The notes beneath the pieces are model-generated. The model ran no database searches, was not told the origin of the DNA, and saw only the letters and a list, made by a program, of their open reading frames with translations. The translations under genes were made by a program, and so were the position numbers. A stretch of DNA of 64,000 bases, taken from VMCP01 sp964415065. Its GTDB lineage: Bacteria; Bacteroidota; Bacteroidia; NS11-12g; UBA955. The stretch spans positions 16,165 through 80,164 of the forward strand of contig CAYPYX010000006.1 of NCBI GenBank assembly GCA_964415065.1, read 5' to 3'. Positions 26,944 through 35,183 of the stretch are shown piece by piece (position 1 is the stretch's first letter; each line of letters opens with the position of its first letter).

Positions 26944-29900
26944 TCATTTTAAAAACTCGTTCAACCGCATCAAAGCCAAGCGATTGGACGTCTTGGATTC
27001 TGTTTGCCCCACAATTTTTTTAAGTTTATTCTGTTGGTATAGAACGAACCGTTGTGGGATTTCATTTTTATTGTCTTTTAATTCGTTGAAAGCTAGTTTT
27101 TTAATGAGTTCGAGTTTGTCGTAACATTCACCCAAGGATAAGTTGAAATAAGCACCACCGGTTAATGCAAAAATATCTGGAGCTTTCATGCGATTCTCGA
27201 ATTCCAATGCAGAAAAAAGTTCATCTGTTAAGGATTCCGACAAACCCTCGGATAATTGCGTTAAAATTTCATTGCGATGGTCGGGGATGAGTGGCAAGAA
27301 AAAGAACTTATTCCACAATTCTTCTTCAAAACGGTTAAACTCTTCGGATAAGCGAACTTTTGATTTGATTTTATGGTAAGAACGCTCATACATAGTAAAT
27401 AAGAACAATGTATTTCTAGAAAGTAAATGACGGTCTTTTATAGGTAAAAGTACATCTACTTCGTTAGATATTTGTCCGTCTACTGGCATTGCACGTAATT
27501 GTGAGATCAAATGATTTTTGGCAAATACCATCATCATTGAATCTAGAAACCACTCCGATCTAGCATCGAAATTTATCGGTTTTGAGTTTAATCGATTGCT
27601 GTAAAAATGCAAATAAGGGTCCCAGTACATTTTTTTGAAAACCATTCTCAAAGAATCTAATTCGTTTAACGAGTAATTGCGAGAAAAATCCAAGGGAAGG
27701 GAGCTAGGTTCAAAAACGAATTTGTGATTCTTGTTTCTGGTGCTAGAAGATTCAATCTTGGATTGCTTTTTTGAGTTTTCATTCACATCGCCTACATCCT
27801 CTGAATCCATTCTGTTTGAAAGGGCGTGTTGGGAAATCAAGGTTCGAATAAGCTCCGATTTAGACTCACTGTTGGAGTTGCTGTTTACCGCATTTTCAAT
27901 GTATTTGATCGATTTATTCCGTAGTTCTTCCATAGAAGAATTGGAGGTTAATTCTGCATAAATTTCCTGATTCAAAGCAAAGTTTACGAGTTCAGAAGAT
28001 GACCAACTGATTAAATTCTTATTTTTTGCAGAGTAGTTAATTAAAAACAACTTGTTAAGCAATTCCAATTGAACTTCTTCAGCAATGCTGTTTGATTCTC
28101 TCAAAACCGATAAAGGAGGATAGATGGTCCAACTCGAATTTTGTTGTTTTTCAGATTCTTGATGAACGTGTTTAGCAATGCTAACTAATGTTGAGTTTTG
28201 GAAATTCAAAGCAATGCTATCGAGTGCAGTATTGGGTATTTCTTTGGGCCAAAAGTTCGGCGAAACGTATAAATATCCCCCGAAAAACATAGATAAATAC
28301 TTGTATTTAAAGCAATCAGGTGCAACCGAAATATTGTTGTATCCGAGGTCAAACAAATACTCTGGCGTCCAAATGTGGTATTGGTGAGCCGTATTTGAAT
28401 TACTAGACTCGCGTTCTTGAATGCGATTGCCCATAGCCAACGGGTAATTGGGCGAAATATCGTCCGATAACAGTGTATTTTTGGGGTCTATGATTAAAAA
28501 ATCCGGAAGCGTTTCTCCTAAATAAATAGAATAATTAATTTTATCCGCTTGGGTGTAGATTGTTGTGTCGTGAAACGTTGAAATGCGATTGCGATCGGAG
28601 TTAAGTTTGCCCCATTCAATCGGAAGTGCCACGGTTTTATTGACACCGTAGTAGTACTCAGTTAATTTAGGTCCTTCAGGCATTTCGAGGTCCGAAGAAG
28701 CCGACGACATATTAGCGTAGGAATGAATGTATAAGCGATATCCTTTTTGGGTTGGGGACATTGTGTCGCGGCCAATGTAATAATCGACGCTCAACTTTCC
28801 TCCTGAATAGTACCAAGAATTGAAAAAGTCGTCCATATTTCTACCTGTAACTTGTTCTATGACTTTTTTCCAGTCGTTGGTATTAGCCGTTTTAAAGCCG
28901 TGCTGCGTTAGGTAGGTTTTCATGGATAAACGGAAATTATCATCGCCGATATAATTTCGAAGCATGTGTAAAATTGCCGCGCCTTTGTTATAGCGAACAT
29001 CATCGAATTGTTCGTCGGGATTGGCGTAATAATGATTCACTAGGGATTTAAAATGGGCATCATCTGAAATTTGGGAATTGGAATTCATCCAAGAAATGGC
29101 ATTGTCGAAACCATATTTATGTTCTCTCCATAAAAACTCCCCGTAGGTTGCAAAACTTTCATTCAATGTGAGGTCGGACCAATTTTCGCACGTTGCTAAA
29201 TCCCCGAACCAATGGTGAAATAACTCATGGGAAACGTAGTCTTCCATGTCGTTTTCTGAATCCATCAAGCGTTCATTATGCACAACGCAGCTGGTGTTTT
29301 CCATGGCACCGCTCACAAAATCTCGAACGCTCACTTGGTCAAATTTTCCCCAAGGAAAGTCGACACCCGTGTAATTTGAAAAGAAATCAATCATTTCTGC
29401 GGTATGTTTGAAATGATTGTAAGCTGCATTTTGAAAAGCAGGTTCCACGAAACTGTTCACAGGAATCTGAGTTTTTGCAGAGCGAACATTTTGTTCGGTT
29501 TTTACCCAATTCCCTAAGCCCAACATGGTTAAGTAAACGGAATGCGGTTTCTCCATGATCCACCAATCCGTTTTTTCTTTAGATTGGGGGATGTTTTTGC
29601 TGCTCATTAATTTCCCGTTGCTGATGGAAATCATCGTGTCGGGATAGGTAATCTGAAGTGTTTGGGTATGTTTTTGACTGGGATGATCCAAAGTAGGGAA
29701 CCATCTAGATGAAGCATGAGTTTCGCCTTGTGTCCAAAATTGACGAGGGAATACTGGATGTTTCAAGTCGTGATTAATGAAATATGCTCCTTTATCCGAT
29801 GATATTGCTGTTCCGGCAGTAGTAGATTTATTGTGTACCGAACGTTCGGGATTTGCGGTGTATGCAATAATTAATCGAATGGATTTATTTCTGCTAATTC

Positions 29901-30522
29901 CGAATGGAAGAGCAATTTTAAGGGTAAGTGAATCCTTATAATCCCATTGAATGGGCAGCCAAGTGCTGTTGGAAGTATGCCTAAACTCAATGTTTTTTAC
30001 CGAAGTATCAGAACCTAGTTGTTTGGGTTTGGTGGTAAGTGGTTCTAATTTGTGTTCTGGAACTCGAATATTTAACTGTTTGAAATTGGGTTTCAGGTTT
30101 GCAGAAAGTGTATCTAACCAAACTTGGTGAATATCCATTCCTTGCGCATTCAATTCAATGCGATTTAGCTGGGGATGGTAGTTGTTGGATAAAATCAACG
30201 AGGCATAGCCATTTACGGTTTGTTGTTCCCAGTTAAGAAAAAGGTCCAAATCGGTATGATTGAGTGTCCAGATTTTATCGGGTGTTTTTTGATAGGGTTT
30301 GGTTACATCGTTCTGGAAAGTAGAAGATTTGTAAATGAATCCCAAGTTGTTTTGAGATGATGGATTTTCATTCTCTAAATTAGCAATTGCATTGGAAACA
30401 GCATTGTCTAGTTTTGACTTAGGAGTTTTACAACCCCAGTGAAGTAAACTAGAAAGTAAAAAGGTGCTGCCTAGCATTAAAAATCGGGTATATACCGAGA
30501 AATGGTTAACGTTTTTACTCAT
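26944..30522 (-). CDS. M1-family metallo-aminopeptidase, probable lipoprotein
   Basis: Zinc aminopeptidase: the HExxH motif is H432-E433-L-F-H436, the third ligand E455 comes 19 residues later in TLNES, and the substrate-binding GAMEN lies near 403. The N-terminus (FLMLGSTFLLSSLLHWGC) looks like a lipoprotein signal with a loose Bacteroidota lipobox, so the enzyme is probably exported and lipid-anchored. At 1192 residues it is long; the part after about residue 620 is a C-terminal region I do not recognise, with Ser/Asn-rich stretches (SNSNSESKSE, VNENSKKQSKIESSS). Likely role is digestion of extracellular or periplasmic peptides. It is the third gene of dedA-aroE-M1, 24 nt after aroE. Confidence 0.85.
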   Translation of the reverse strand: MSKNVNHFSVYTRFLMLGSTFLLSSLLHWGCKTPKSKLDNAVSNAIANLENENPSSQNNLGFIYKSSTFQNDVTKPYQKTPDKIWTLNHTDLDLFLNWEQQTVNGYASLILSNNYHPQLNRIELNAQGMDIHQVWLDTLSANLKPNFKQLNIRVPEHKLEPLTTKPKQLGSDTSVKNIEFRHTSNSTWLPIQWDYKDSLTLKIALPFGISRNKSIRLIIAYTANPERSVHNKSTTAGTAISSDKGAYFINHDLKHPVFPRQFWTQGETHASSRWFPTLDHPSQKHTQTLQITYPDTMISISNGKLMSSKNIPQSKEKTDWWIMEKPHSVYLTMLGLGNWVKTEQNVRSAKTQIPVNSFVEPAFQNAAYNHFKHTAEMIDFFSNYTGVDFPWGKFDQVSVRDFVSGAMENTSCVVHNERLMDSENDMEDYVSHELFHHWFGDLATCENWSDLTLNESFATYGEFLWREHKYGFDNAISWMNSNSQISDDAHFKSLVNHYYANPDEQFDDVRYNKGAAILHMLRNYIGDDNFRLSMKTYLTQHGFKTANTNDWKKVIEQVTGRNMDDFFNSWYYSGGKLSVDYYIGRDTMSPTQKGYRLYIHSYANMSSASSDLEMPEGPKLTEYYYGVNKTVALPIEWGKLNSDRNRISTFHDTTIYTQADKINYSIYLGETLPDFLIIDPKNTLLSDDISPNYPLAMGNRIQERESSNSNTAHQYHIWTPEYLFDLGYNNISVAPDCFKYKYLSMFFGGYLYVSPNFWPKEIPNTALDSIALNFQNSTLVSIAKHVHQESEKQQNSSWTIYPPLSVLRESNSIAEEVQLELLNKLFLINYSAKNKNLISWSSSELVNFALNQEIYAELTSNSSMEELRNKSIKYIENAVNSNSNSESKSELIRTLISQHALSNRMDSEDVGDVNENSKKQSKIESSSTRNKNHKFVFEPSSLPLDFSRNYSLNELDSLRMVFKKMYWDPYLHFYSNRLNSKPINFDARSEWFLDSMMMVFAKNHLISQLRAMPVDGQISNEVDVLLPIKDRHLLSRNTLFLFTMYERSYHKIKSKVRLSEEFNRFEEELWNKFFFLPLIPDHRNEILTQLSEGLSESLTDELFSALEFENRMKAPDIFALTGGAYFNLSLGECYDKLELIKKLAFNELKDNKNEIPQRFVLYQQNKLKKIVGQTESKTSNRLALMRLNEFLK

Positions 30523-30546
30523 AATCTAAGGAAATGTAAAGGTCGT

Positions 30547-31512
30547 TTATTTTTTGAAAATCTCCCAAGCTTTTTCTGCCTGCTTTTGAAGCATGGAAAG
30601 TCCATTGATTCCTATTAAGCCACGTATTTTGGCTTCTCGGAGTAGTTGGGTTTCTTGGGGATTGTAAACCAAATCAATGAATTGAGTGCTTTGAGGTAGT
30701 TTGTTCCACGGTATCGGGGGACAACTGTCCACATTGGGCCACATCCCCAAAGGTGTGGTATTGATGATCAATGTGTTTTCTTGAAATTCTGAATTTAGAA
30801 ACTCCTCATAGTTGATAGTTCTGAAATTGAATTGTGAGTTCGAAAACTCATCTGCAATTCCCTTAATTTCTTTTGTCGTGAAATTCGGTTCGGAGCTTGC
30901 ACTATAGATCTGATTAATAGAATTAATCCCCTCCTTTAAATTTCGACTTACCTTTTTAAAGGGTATCTGGCAACTTGTCAAAACGGCTGCAACGGCTTTG
31001 GAAGAACCACCCGTTCCAAGTACATAAGCACAATCGAATTGCTGATGAGGAAGGGATTTTAATGCGAATTCAAAACCGTCAAAATCCGTGTTGTATCCGA
31101 TTAATTGAAGGTTGGATTCGATTTCCGATTCAACGATGGGTCCAGGTTCATTGGTTAATTCAAATCCATATTTAATGTTACGAGCATCTTTCTTTGGGGG
31201 ATGCGTATTTGAAACGTCCGTCGAGTTTCGGATGATTTTCACCGTATTTACAGCTCCAATGGCTTTAGCCTTGGGGTCGACCTCGTCTAAATATTGAAAA
31301 ATTTCCTTTTTGTAGGGTATAGTTACATTGAATCCACCGAGTAGTGGATTTTGTGCGATTAATTGTGGCAGTTCGCCAATTTTGTTAAGTTCGAATAGTT
31401 GATATTGAGCATCCGAAATACCTTCCCCCGAAAAGAAACCTGCAAAAATGTCTGGACTTTTCGAATGGGAAATAGGTTTTCCGATTAATCCAAGTCGGAT
31501 TATTTTTTCCAT
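30547..31512 (-). CDS. aroE: Shikimate dehydrogenase AroE
   Basis: NADP-dependent reduction of 3-dehydroshikimate in aromatic amino acid synthesis. Substrate site GLIGKPISHSKSPDIF, catalytic segment GFNVTIPYKK, NTDFDGF, the nucleotide loop VLGTGGSSKA, and the final NGLSMLQKQAEKAWEIF are present. At 321 residues it is about 60-70 longer than usual Bacteroidota AroE. The extra length includes a polar insertion after AVNTVKIIRN (roughly residues 99-140, with STDVSNTHPPKKD) before GYNTDFDG and another around residues 185-215. Core catalytic residues remain. It overlaps the upstream dedA stop by 13 nt. Confidence 0.92.
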   Translation of the reverse strand: MEKIIRLGLIGKPISHSKSPDIFAGFFSGEGISDAQYQLFELNKIGELPQLIAQNPLLGGFNVTIPYKKEIFQYLDEVDPKAKAIGAVNTVKIIRNSTDVSNTHPPKKDARNIKYGFELTNEPGPIVESEIESNLQLIGYNTDFDGFEFALKSLPHQQFDCAYVLGTGGSSKAVAAVLTSCQIPFKKVSRNLKEGINSINQIYSASSEPNFTTKEIKGIADEFSNSQFNFRTINYEEFLNSEFQENTLIINTTPLGMWPNVDSCPPIPWNKLPQSTQFIDLVYNPQETQLLREAKIRGLIGINGLSMLQKQAEKAWEIFKK

Positions 31513-32147
31513 TTAGATTGAAGGTATTTATAAATCATCGGAGCAATAGAGAATCCAATGATGGCAAATACTACGGTTTCAAAATTGTTTTTAACCCAAG
31601 GCAAATCGCCTACGGCGTAACCTAATAAAGTGATGGAAGTGACCCATAAAACAGCTCCTGAAATGCAGTAGCCAATGAACTTGCGGTAGGTCATTGAACC
31701 CATTCCGGCAGCAAAGGGTGCAAAAGTTCTGACTATGGGGACAAATCGTGCCATAATAAGGGTGTATCCTCCGTGTTTTTCGTAGAACTCTTCCGTTTTA
31801 GTGAGGTATTCTCGTTTCAAAAACCTCCATTTTAAGTCAAAAATTCGAGTGCCTATTTTGGAGCCAATGAAGTAATTGGTGTTATCGCCTAACAACGCGG
31901 CAAATATGAGCAATGGAATGAGGTAATATACGTTCAGCGTGTCGTCGAGGGCGGCAATGCTACCAGCGGCAAAAAGCAGAGAATCACCTGGGAGAAAGGG
32001 CATCAGTACCAATCCGGTTTCAACAAAGATGATAGCAAATAGGATGAAATAAGTCAATGTCTTGTACGTGCCTACTATTTCTTGCAATTTATCGTCTAAA
32101 TGCAAAAGCCAATCTTGTGCTAAATCTAAAATGGAAAGTAATGTCAT
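31500..32147 (-). CDS. DedA-family membrane protein (VTT domain)
   Basis: Polytopic inner-membrane protein, 215 residues, of the DedA/SNARE-associated family. Typical motifs are seen: ETGLVLMPFLPGDSLLFAAG, LGDNTNYFIGSKIG, and the G-x-x-x-R-F-x-P-x-x-R region MARFVPIVRTFAPFAAGMG. Family members are linked to undecaprenyl phosphate or phospholipid flipping and membrane homeostasis; the substrate here cannot be told. It starts the dedA-aroE-M1 operon; a one-mismatch -7 element (CACCTTTG, minus strand, 32162-32169) lies 14 nt before its ATG. Confidence 0.9.
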   Translation of the reverse strand: MTLLSILDLAQDWLLHLDDKLQEIVGTYKTLTYFILFAIIFVETGLVLMPFLPGDSLLFAAGSIAALDDTLNVYYLIPLLIFAALLGDNTNYFIGSKIGTRIFDLKWRFLKREYLTKTEEFYEKHGGYTLIMARFVPIVRTFAPFAAGMGSMTYRKFIGYCISGAVLWVTSITLLGYAVGDLPWVKNNFETVVFAIIGFSIAPMIYKYLQSKWKK

Positions 32148-32204
32148 AGTAAAAATCGGTGCAAAGGTGCGTTTTTTTCTTGAATTTATGGGAAAAGGAG
32201 TACA

Positions 32205-32233
32205 TTTGATAGACTAAATACGTGTTATTTTTG
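32205..32233 (+). promoter_or_regulatory. Promoter of the 42-residue lipoprotein gene
   Basis: TTTG at 32205-32208, 17-nt spacer, TATTTTTG at 32226-32233; ATG follows after 15 nt. The best complete promoter in the window. Confidence 0.6.
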
Positions 32234-32248
32234 TTTAAACAATATACT

Positions 32249-32377
32249 ATGAAACGCTATAAATGGATTGCTTTATTGTTGTGTGTGGGAGTTTTGAGCA
32301 CGACTGTGTCATCTTGTGGAAGTAAAAACTACAAATCTCGTACACAGAAAAAGGGAGGTTGCAACTGCGGGTTCTAA
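32249..32377 (+). CDS. Small lipoprotein with Cys-rich tail (42 aa)
   Basis: A short reading frame with strong supporting signals: a full promoter 15 nt upstream, an ATG, a basic start and hydrophobic core MKRYKWIALLLCVGVLSTT, and a lipobox-like VSSC ending the signal. The mature peptide would be only about 20 residues, CGSKNYKSRTQ then KKGGCNCGF. The terminal GCNC could bind metal or form a disulfide; no function is known to me. The ahcY promoter element starts 8 nt after its stop, so ahcY may be transcribed from both promoters. Confidence 0.7.
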   Translation: MKRYKWIALLLCVGVLSTTVSSCGSKNYKSRTQKKGGCNCGF

Positions 32378-32385
32378 ATTTTTCG

Positions 32386-32393
32386 TAAATTTG
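32386..32393 (+). promoter_or_regulatory. -7 element (TAAATTTG) of ahcY
   Basis: Exact TAnnTTTG match, 16 nt before the ahcY ATG and just after the small lipoprotein stop. The nearest TTG is 24 nt upstream, slightly beyond usual spacing. Confidence 0.5.
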
Positions 32394-32409
32394 CACTTTA
32401 TTTTAAAAC

Positions 32410-33723
32410 ATGTCAACTAATTCAACATACATTCCTTACAAGGTAAAAGACATCACTCTCGCGGAGTGGGGTCGCAAAGAAATCAAAATGGCTGAAGCGG
32501 AAATGCCCGGTTTGATGGCATTAAGAGCTGAATATGGCCAATCAAAGCCATTGAGTGGTGCTCGCATCGCTGGTTGCTTACACATGACGATTCAGACTGC
32601 TGTTTTGATTGAAACATTGGTAGAATTGGGTGCTGATGTAACTTGGAGTTCTTGTAATATTTTCTCAACTCAAGATCACGCAGCTGCGGCAATTGCTGCT
32701 GCTGGTATTCCCGTTTATGCTTGGAAAGGCATGACCGAAGAAGAATTCGATTGGTGTATCGAACAAACTTTATTTTTCGGTGAAGACCGTCAACCACTCA
32801 ATATGATTTTGGACGATGGTGGTGATTTAACCAATATGGTTTTGGATCGTTATCCTGAATTGGTTGCTGCTATTAAGGGTATCTCTGAAGAAACTACAAC
32901 TGGTGTTCACCGTTTGTACGAGCGTGTTGTGAACGGAACTTTGCCAATTCCTGCAATCAATATCAACGACTCTGTAACTAAGAGTAAATTTGATAACAAA
33001 TACGGTTGTAAAGAAAGTTTGGTGGATGAAATTCGCCGTGCAACCGATATTATGATGGCTGGTAAAGTGGCTGTTGTTTGTGGTTACGGTGATGTTGGAA
33101 AAGGTTCTGCTGAAAGTTTAAGAGGAGCGGGTGCACGTGTAATCGTAACTGAAATCGATCCGATTTGTGCTTTACAAGCAGCTATGGATGGTTTTCAAGT
33201 TTTGCGCTTAGAAACTGCTATTCCTCAAGCAAATATCGTAGTAACCGCTACAGGTAACTGTAACATCGTTTCTGAAAAGCATTTCCGTATGATGAACGAT
33301 AAAACGATCGTTTGTAACATCGGGCACTTCGATAACGAAATCGATATGGCTTGGTTGAATAAAAATTACGGCAACACCAAATATACCATTAAACCACAGG
33401 TGGATGTATTTAACGTTGATTCTAAAGAAATCATCGTTTTAGCAGAAGGTCGTTTGGTGAATTTGGGTTGTGCAATGGGTCACCCAAGTTTCGTAATGAG
33501 TAACAGTTTCACGAACCAAACATTGGCGCAAATGGAACTTTGGAACAACCACAGCAACTACGAAAATCAAGTTTACGTGCTTCCTAAACACTTGGATGAG
33601 AAAGTTGCACGTTTGCACTTGGCTCAAATTGGTGTGGAATTAACTGAATTAACCGCTGAGCAAGCTGATTACATTGGAGTTTCTGTAACTGGTCCGTTCA
33701 AACGCGACGAGTACCGCTACTAA
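32410..33723 (+). CDS. ahcY: Adenosylhomocysteinase
   Basis: Hydrolyses S-adenosylhomocysteine to adenosine and homocysteine, closing the methyl cycle. Conserved parts: LHMTIQTAVLIETL, WSSCNIFSTQDHAAAAI, the substrate segment DSVTKSKFDNKYGCKES, the NAD-binding GYGDVGKGSAESLRGAGA, NIGHFDNEIDM and the C-terminal KRDEYRY that reaches the neighbouring subunit's NAD site. 437 residues, normal. Codon use here is visibly more biased than in neighbours, consistent with high expression. A strong terminator lies 143 nt downstream, inside the convergent gene. Confidence 0.97.
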   Translation: MSTNSTYIPYKVKDITLAEWGRKEIKMAEAEMPGLMALRAEYGQSKPLSGARIAGCLHMTIQTAVLIETLVELGADVTWSSCNIFSTQDHAAAAIAAAGIPVYAWKGMTEEEFDWCIEQTLFFGEDRQPLNMILDDGGDLTNMVLDRYPELVAAIKGISEETTTGVHRLYERVVNGTLPIPAININDSVTKSKFDNKYGCKESLVDEIRRATDIMMAGKVAVVCGYGDVGKGSAESLRGAGARVIVTEIDPICALQAAMDGFQVLRLETAIPQANIVVTATGNCNIVSEKHFRMMNDKTIVCNIGHFDNEIDMAWLNKNYGNTKYTIKPQVDVFNVDSKEIIVLAEGRLVNLGCAMGHPSFVMSNSFTNQTLAQMELWNNHSNYENQVYVLPKHLDEKVARLHLAQIGVELTELTAEQADYIGVSVTGPFKRDEYRY

Positions 33724-33773
33724 TAACTTTCAACGTATTCTCTTGAATAAATGCACTTATGGGTGTATTTAAT

Positions 33774-35183
33774 TTAAGGATTACTGTACCACCGATACGG
33801 TTCCTTTGAAAGGCCTGGAAAATACTCAGGATTAAGATTTTCAACACCGATCGGATATGCAAATGGAGCCCCTAAGAATTGATTGATTCCTAGGGGCTTT
33901 TTTATGGCCTCATTGGAATCATTTACAATGCAGAACGTATTGATTTTAATCGTTTTTGCTCCGAGATTCGTCGTTTTTTTGCTCCAGTATGCTGAACGGA
34001 TTATTGATTCATACGGTATGGCCCAATTGATTTTAAATTGGTCCGGATGAAAGTATTCAGAAGAAACGGCTTTTTTCGGGGGATGGGAATTCTGAGTTAA
34101 TTGAGCATCCAGCAGTTGCAGTCGCGTATGGTGGAATAGGTAAGAGCGCCAAATAAAAGTACTTCCCCAGAAGAAACAAAATATTAGAATCATACGCAAC
34201 ATAGAATCTGGGTGTAATTGAAAAGTTCGATTGGATCCGATTTTTAGTCGAATATTCTGGATAACACTCCAATTAATTGAATTACGGGTGACTAAAAACC
34301 ACAAAATGGGGAGCATGGGAGCAAAGCTTTTTTGCATCATCATGTCACTTTCTCCTTCGCGATATATGAATGCGAGAAATAGTGAAATTAGAATTCCAAT
34401 TCCCAGTAGAAGTCGATTTTTCAAATCGCCAAATAAGAGAATAAGCAGACCTAAAATTAAGTAAGGCGTTGCCCATCCCCCGAAAAGGGAAGAAACAAAA
34501 TAGTGGAATCCCCAACTTTGAAAAAAAGCCCAACACTCTTGAAAATTTATTTTCTGAAGGATGCTTACTTCGTAGGGATTGGGAGGGATAATGGCTTGTT
34601 TGACAATGATTACAAGTGCGAAAAACAAGTAGTTTTTCCAATGATTTTTTTGGACTATGAGTACGAAAAAAAGTGCGGGAAGAATCCCCGGGTGCGCTAG
34701 ATACGAAAGTGTAAGCCAAATGGTGGAACGAATGTGCTTTGGTTCCAATGCATACAATCCGGCAAAAATGAGTGCGGAAATCATTTCGCCCGTCCCCAAA
34801 AACTGAAAGTCAGGACCCGAAACAAGAAAAATGGCTGGAAAGTAAAGCAGTTGTAAACCCGTAATTCCTTCGTGATTTCTGCAAATACATTCGCTACAAA
34901 TCCAAGCTAACGCTACGGGCGTAATGGATAGAATAAGGATAATGAAATTTACGGGAAGTCCAAGTTTAACTCCTAGATATGCCGGTGATAATACCAACCA
35001 TTGAGTGTAACGATGGTGTTCTACAGCTGGAAATAAATTGAGAATGTTAAAAGCCGTGAAAGCAGAGTCGGCGTAGAGGATTCTTTCCCAAGCCATGAGT
35101 GAAAAGGCTATGGTTAGAGCCACGAAAATCCAGCGGTGAGCTGGTTGCTTTTCTAGTAAAATCTTAAACTTCAGCCAATTCAT
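33774..35183 (-). CDS. Polytopic membrane protein of unknown function
   Basis: A 469-residue protein with roughly ten hydrophobic segments spread over residues 15-350 and a soluble C-terminal part. I recognise no family motif; the layout (long polytopic region, HPGILP and WATPYLILGLLILLF-type spans) could suit a GT-C-like transferase or a small-molecule transporter, but this is speculative. It begins 20 nt inside the 3' end of parE, so it is translationally linked to it. Its last 45 codons contain the transcription terminator of the convergent ahcY gene; the encoded stretch is KKPLGINQFLGAP. The C-terminus is therefore shaped by an overlapping RNA signal. Confidence 0.7.
   Translation of the reverse strand: MNWLKFKILLEKQPAHRWIFVALTIAFSLMAWERILYADSAFTAFNILNLFPAVEHHRYTQWLVLSPAYLGVKLGLPVNFIILILSITPVALAWICSECICRNHEGITGLQLLYFPAIFLVSGPDFQFLGTGEMISALIFAGLYALEPKHIRSTIWLTLSYLAHPGILPALFFVLIVQKNHWKNYLFFALVIIVKQAIIPPNPYEVSILQKINFQECWAFFQSWGFHYFVSSLFGGWATPYLILGLLILLFGDLKNRLLLGIGILISLFLAFIYREGESDMMMQKSFAPMLPILWFLVTRNSINWSVIQNIRLKIGSNRTFQLHPDSMLRMILIFCFFWGSTFIWRSYLFHHTRLQLLDAQLTQNSHPPKKAVSSEYFHPDQFKINWAIPYESIIRSAYWSKKTTNLGAKTIKINTFCIVNDSNEAIKKPLGINQFLGAPFAYPIGVENLNPEYFPGLSKEPYRWYSNP
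33867..33903 (+). terminator. ahcY terminator embedded in the convergent CDS
   Basis: Arms AGCCCCTA (33867-33874) and TAGGGGCT (33891-33898) with inner GAAT/ATTC pairing, then TTTTTT. The T-tract is on the plus strand only, so it ends ahcY transcription and not the minus-strand gene it lies in. Confidence 0.75.

Noticed and set aside
34231..34719. Several open frames opposite or shifted in the membrane protein gene
   Set aside because: They are shadow frames of the polytopic gene at 33774-35183.
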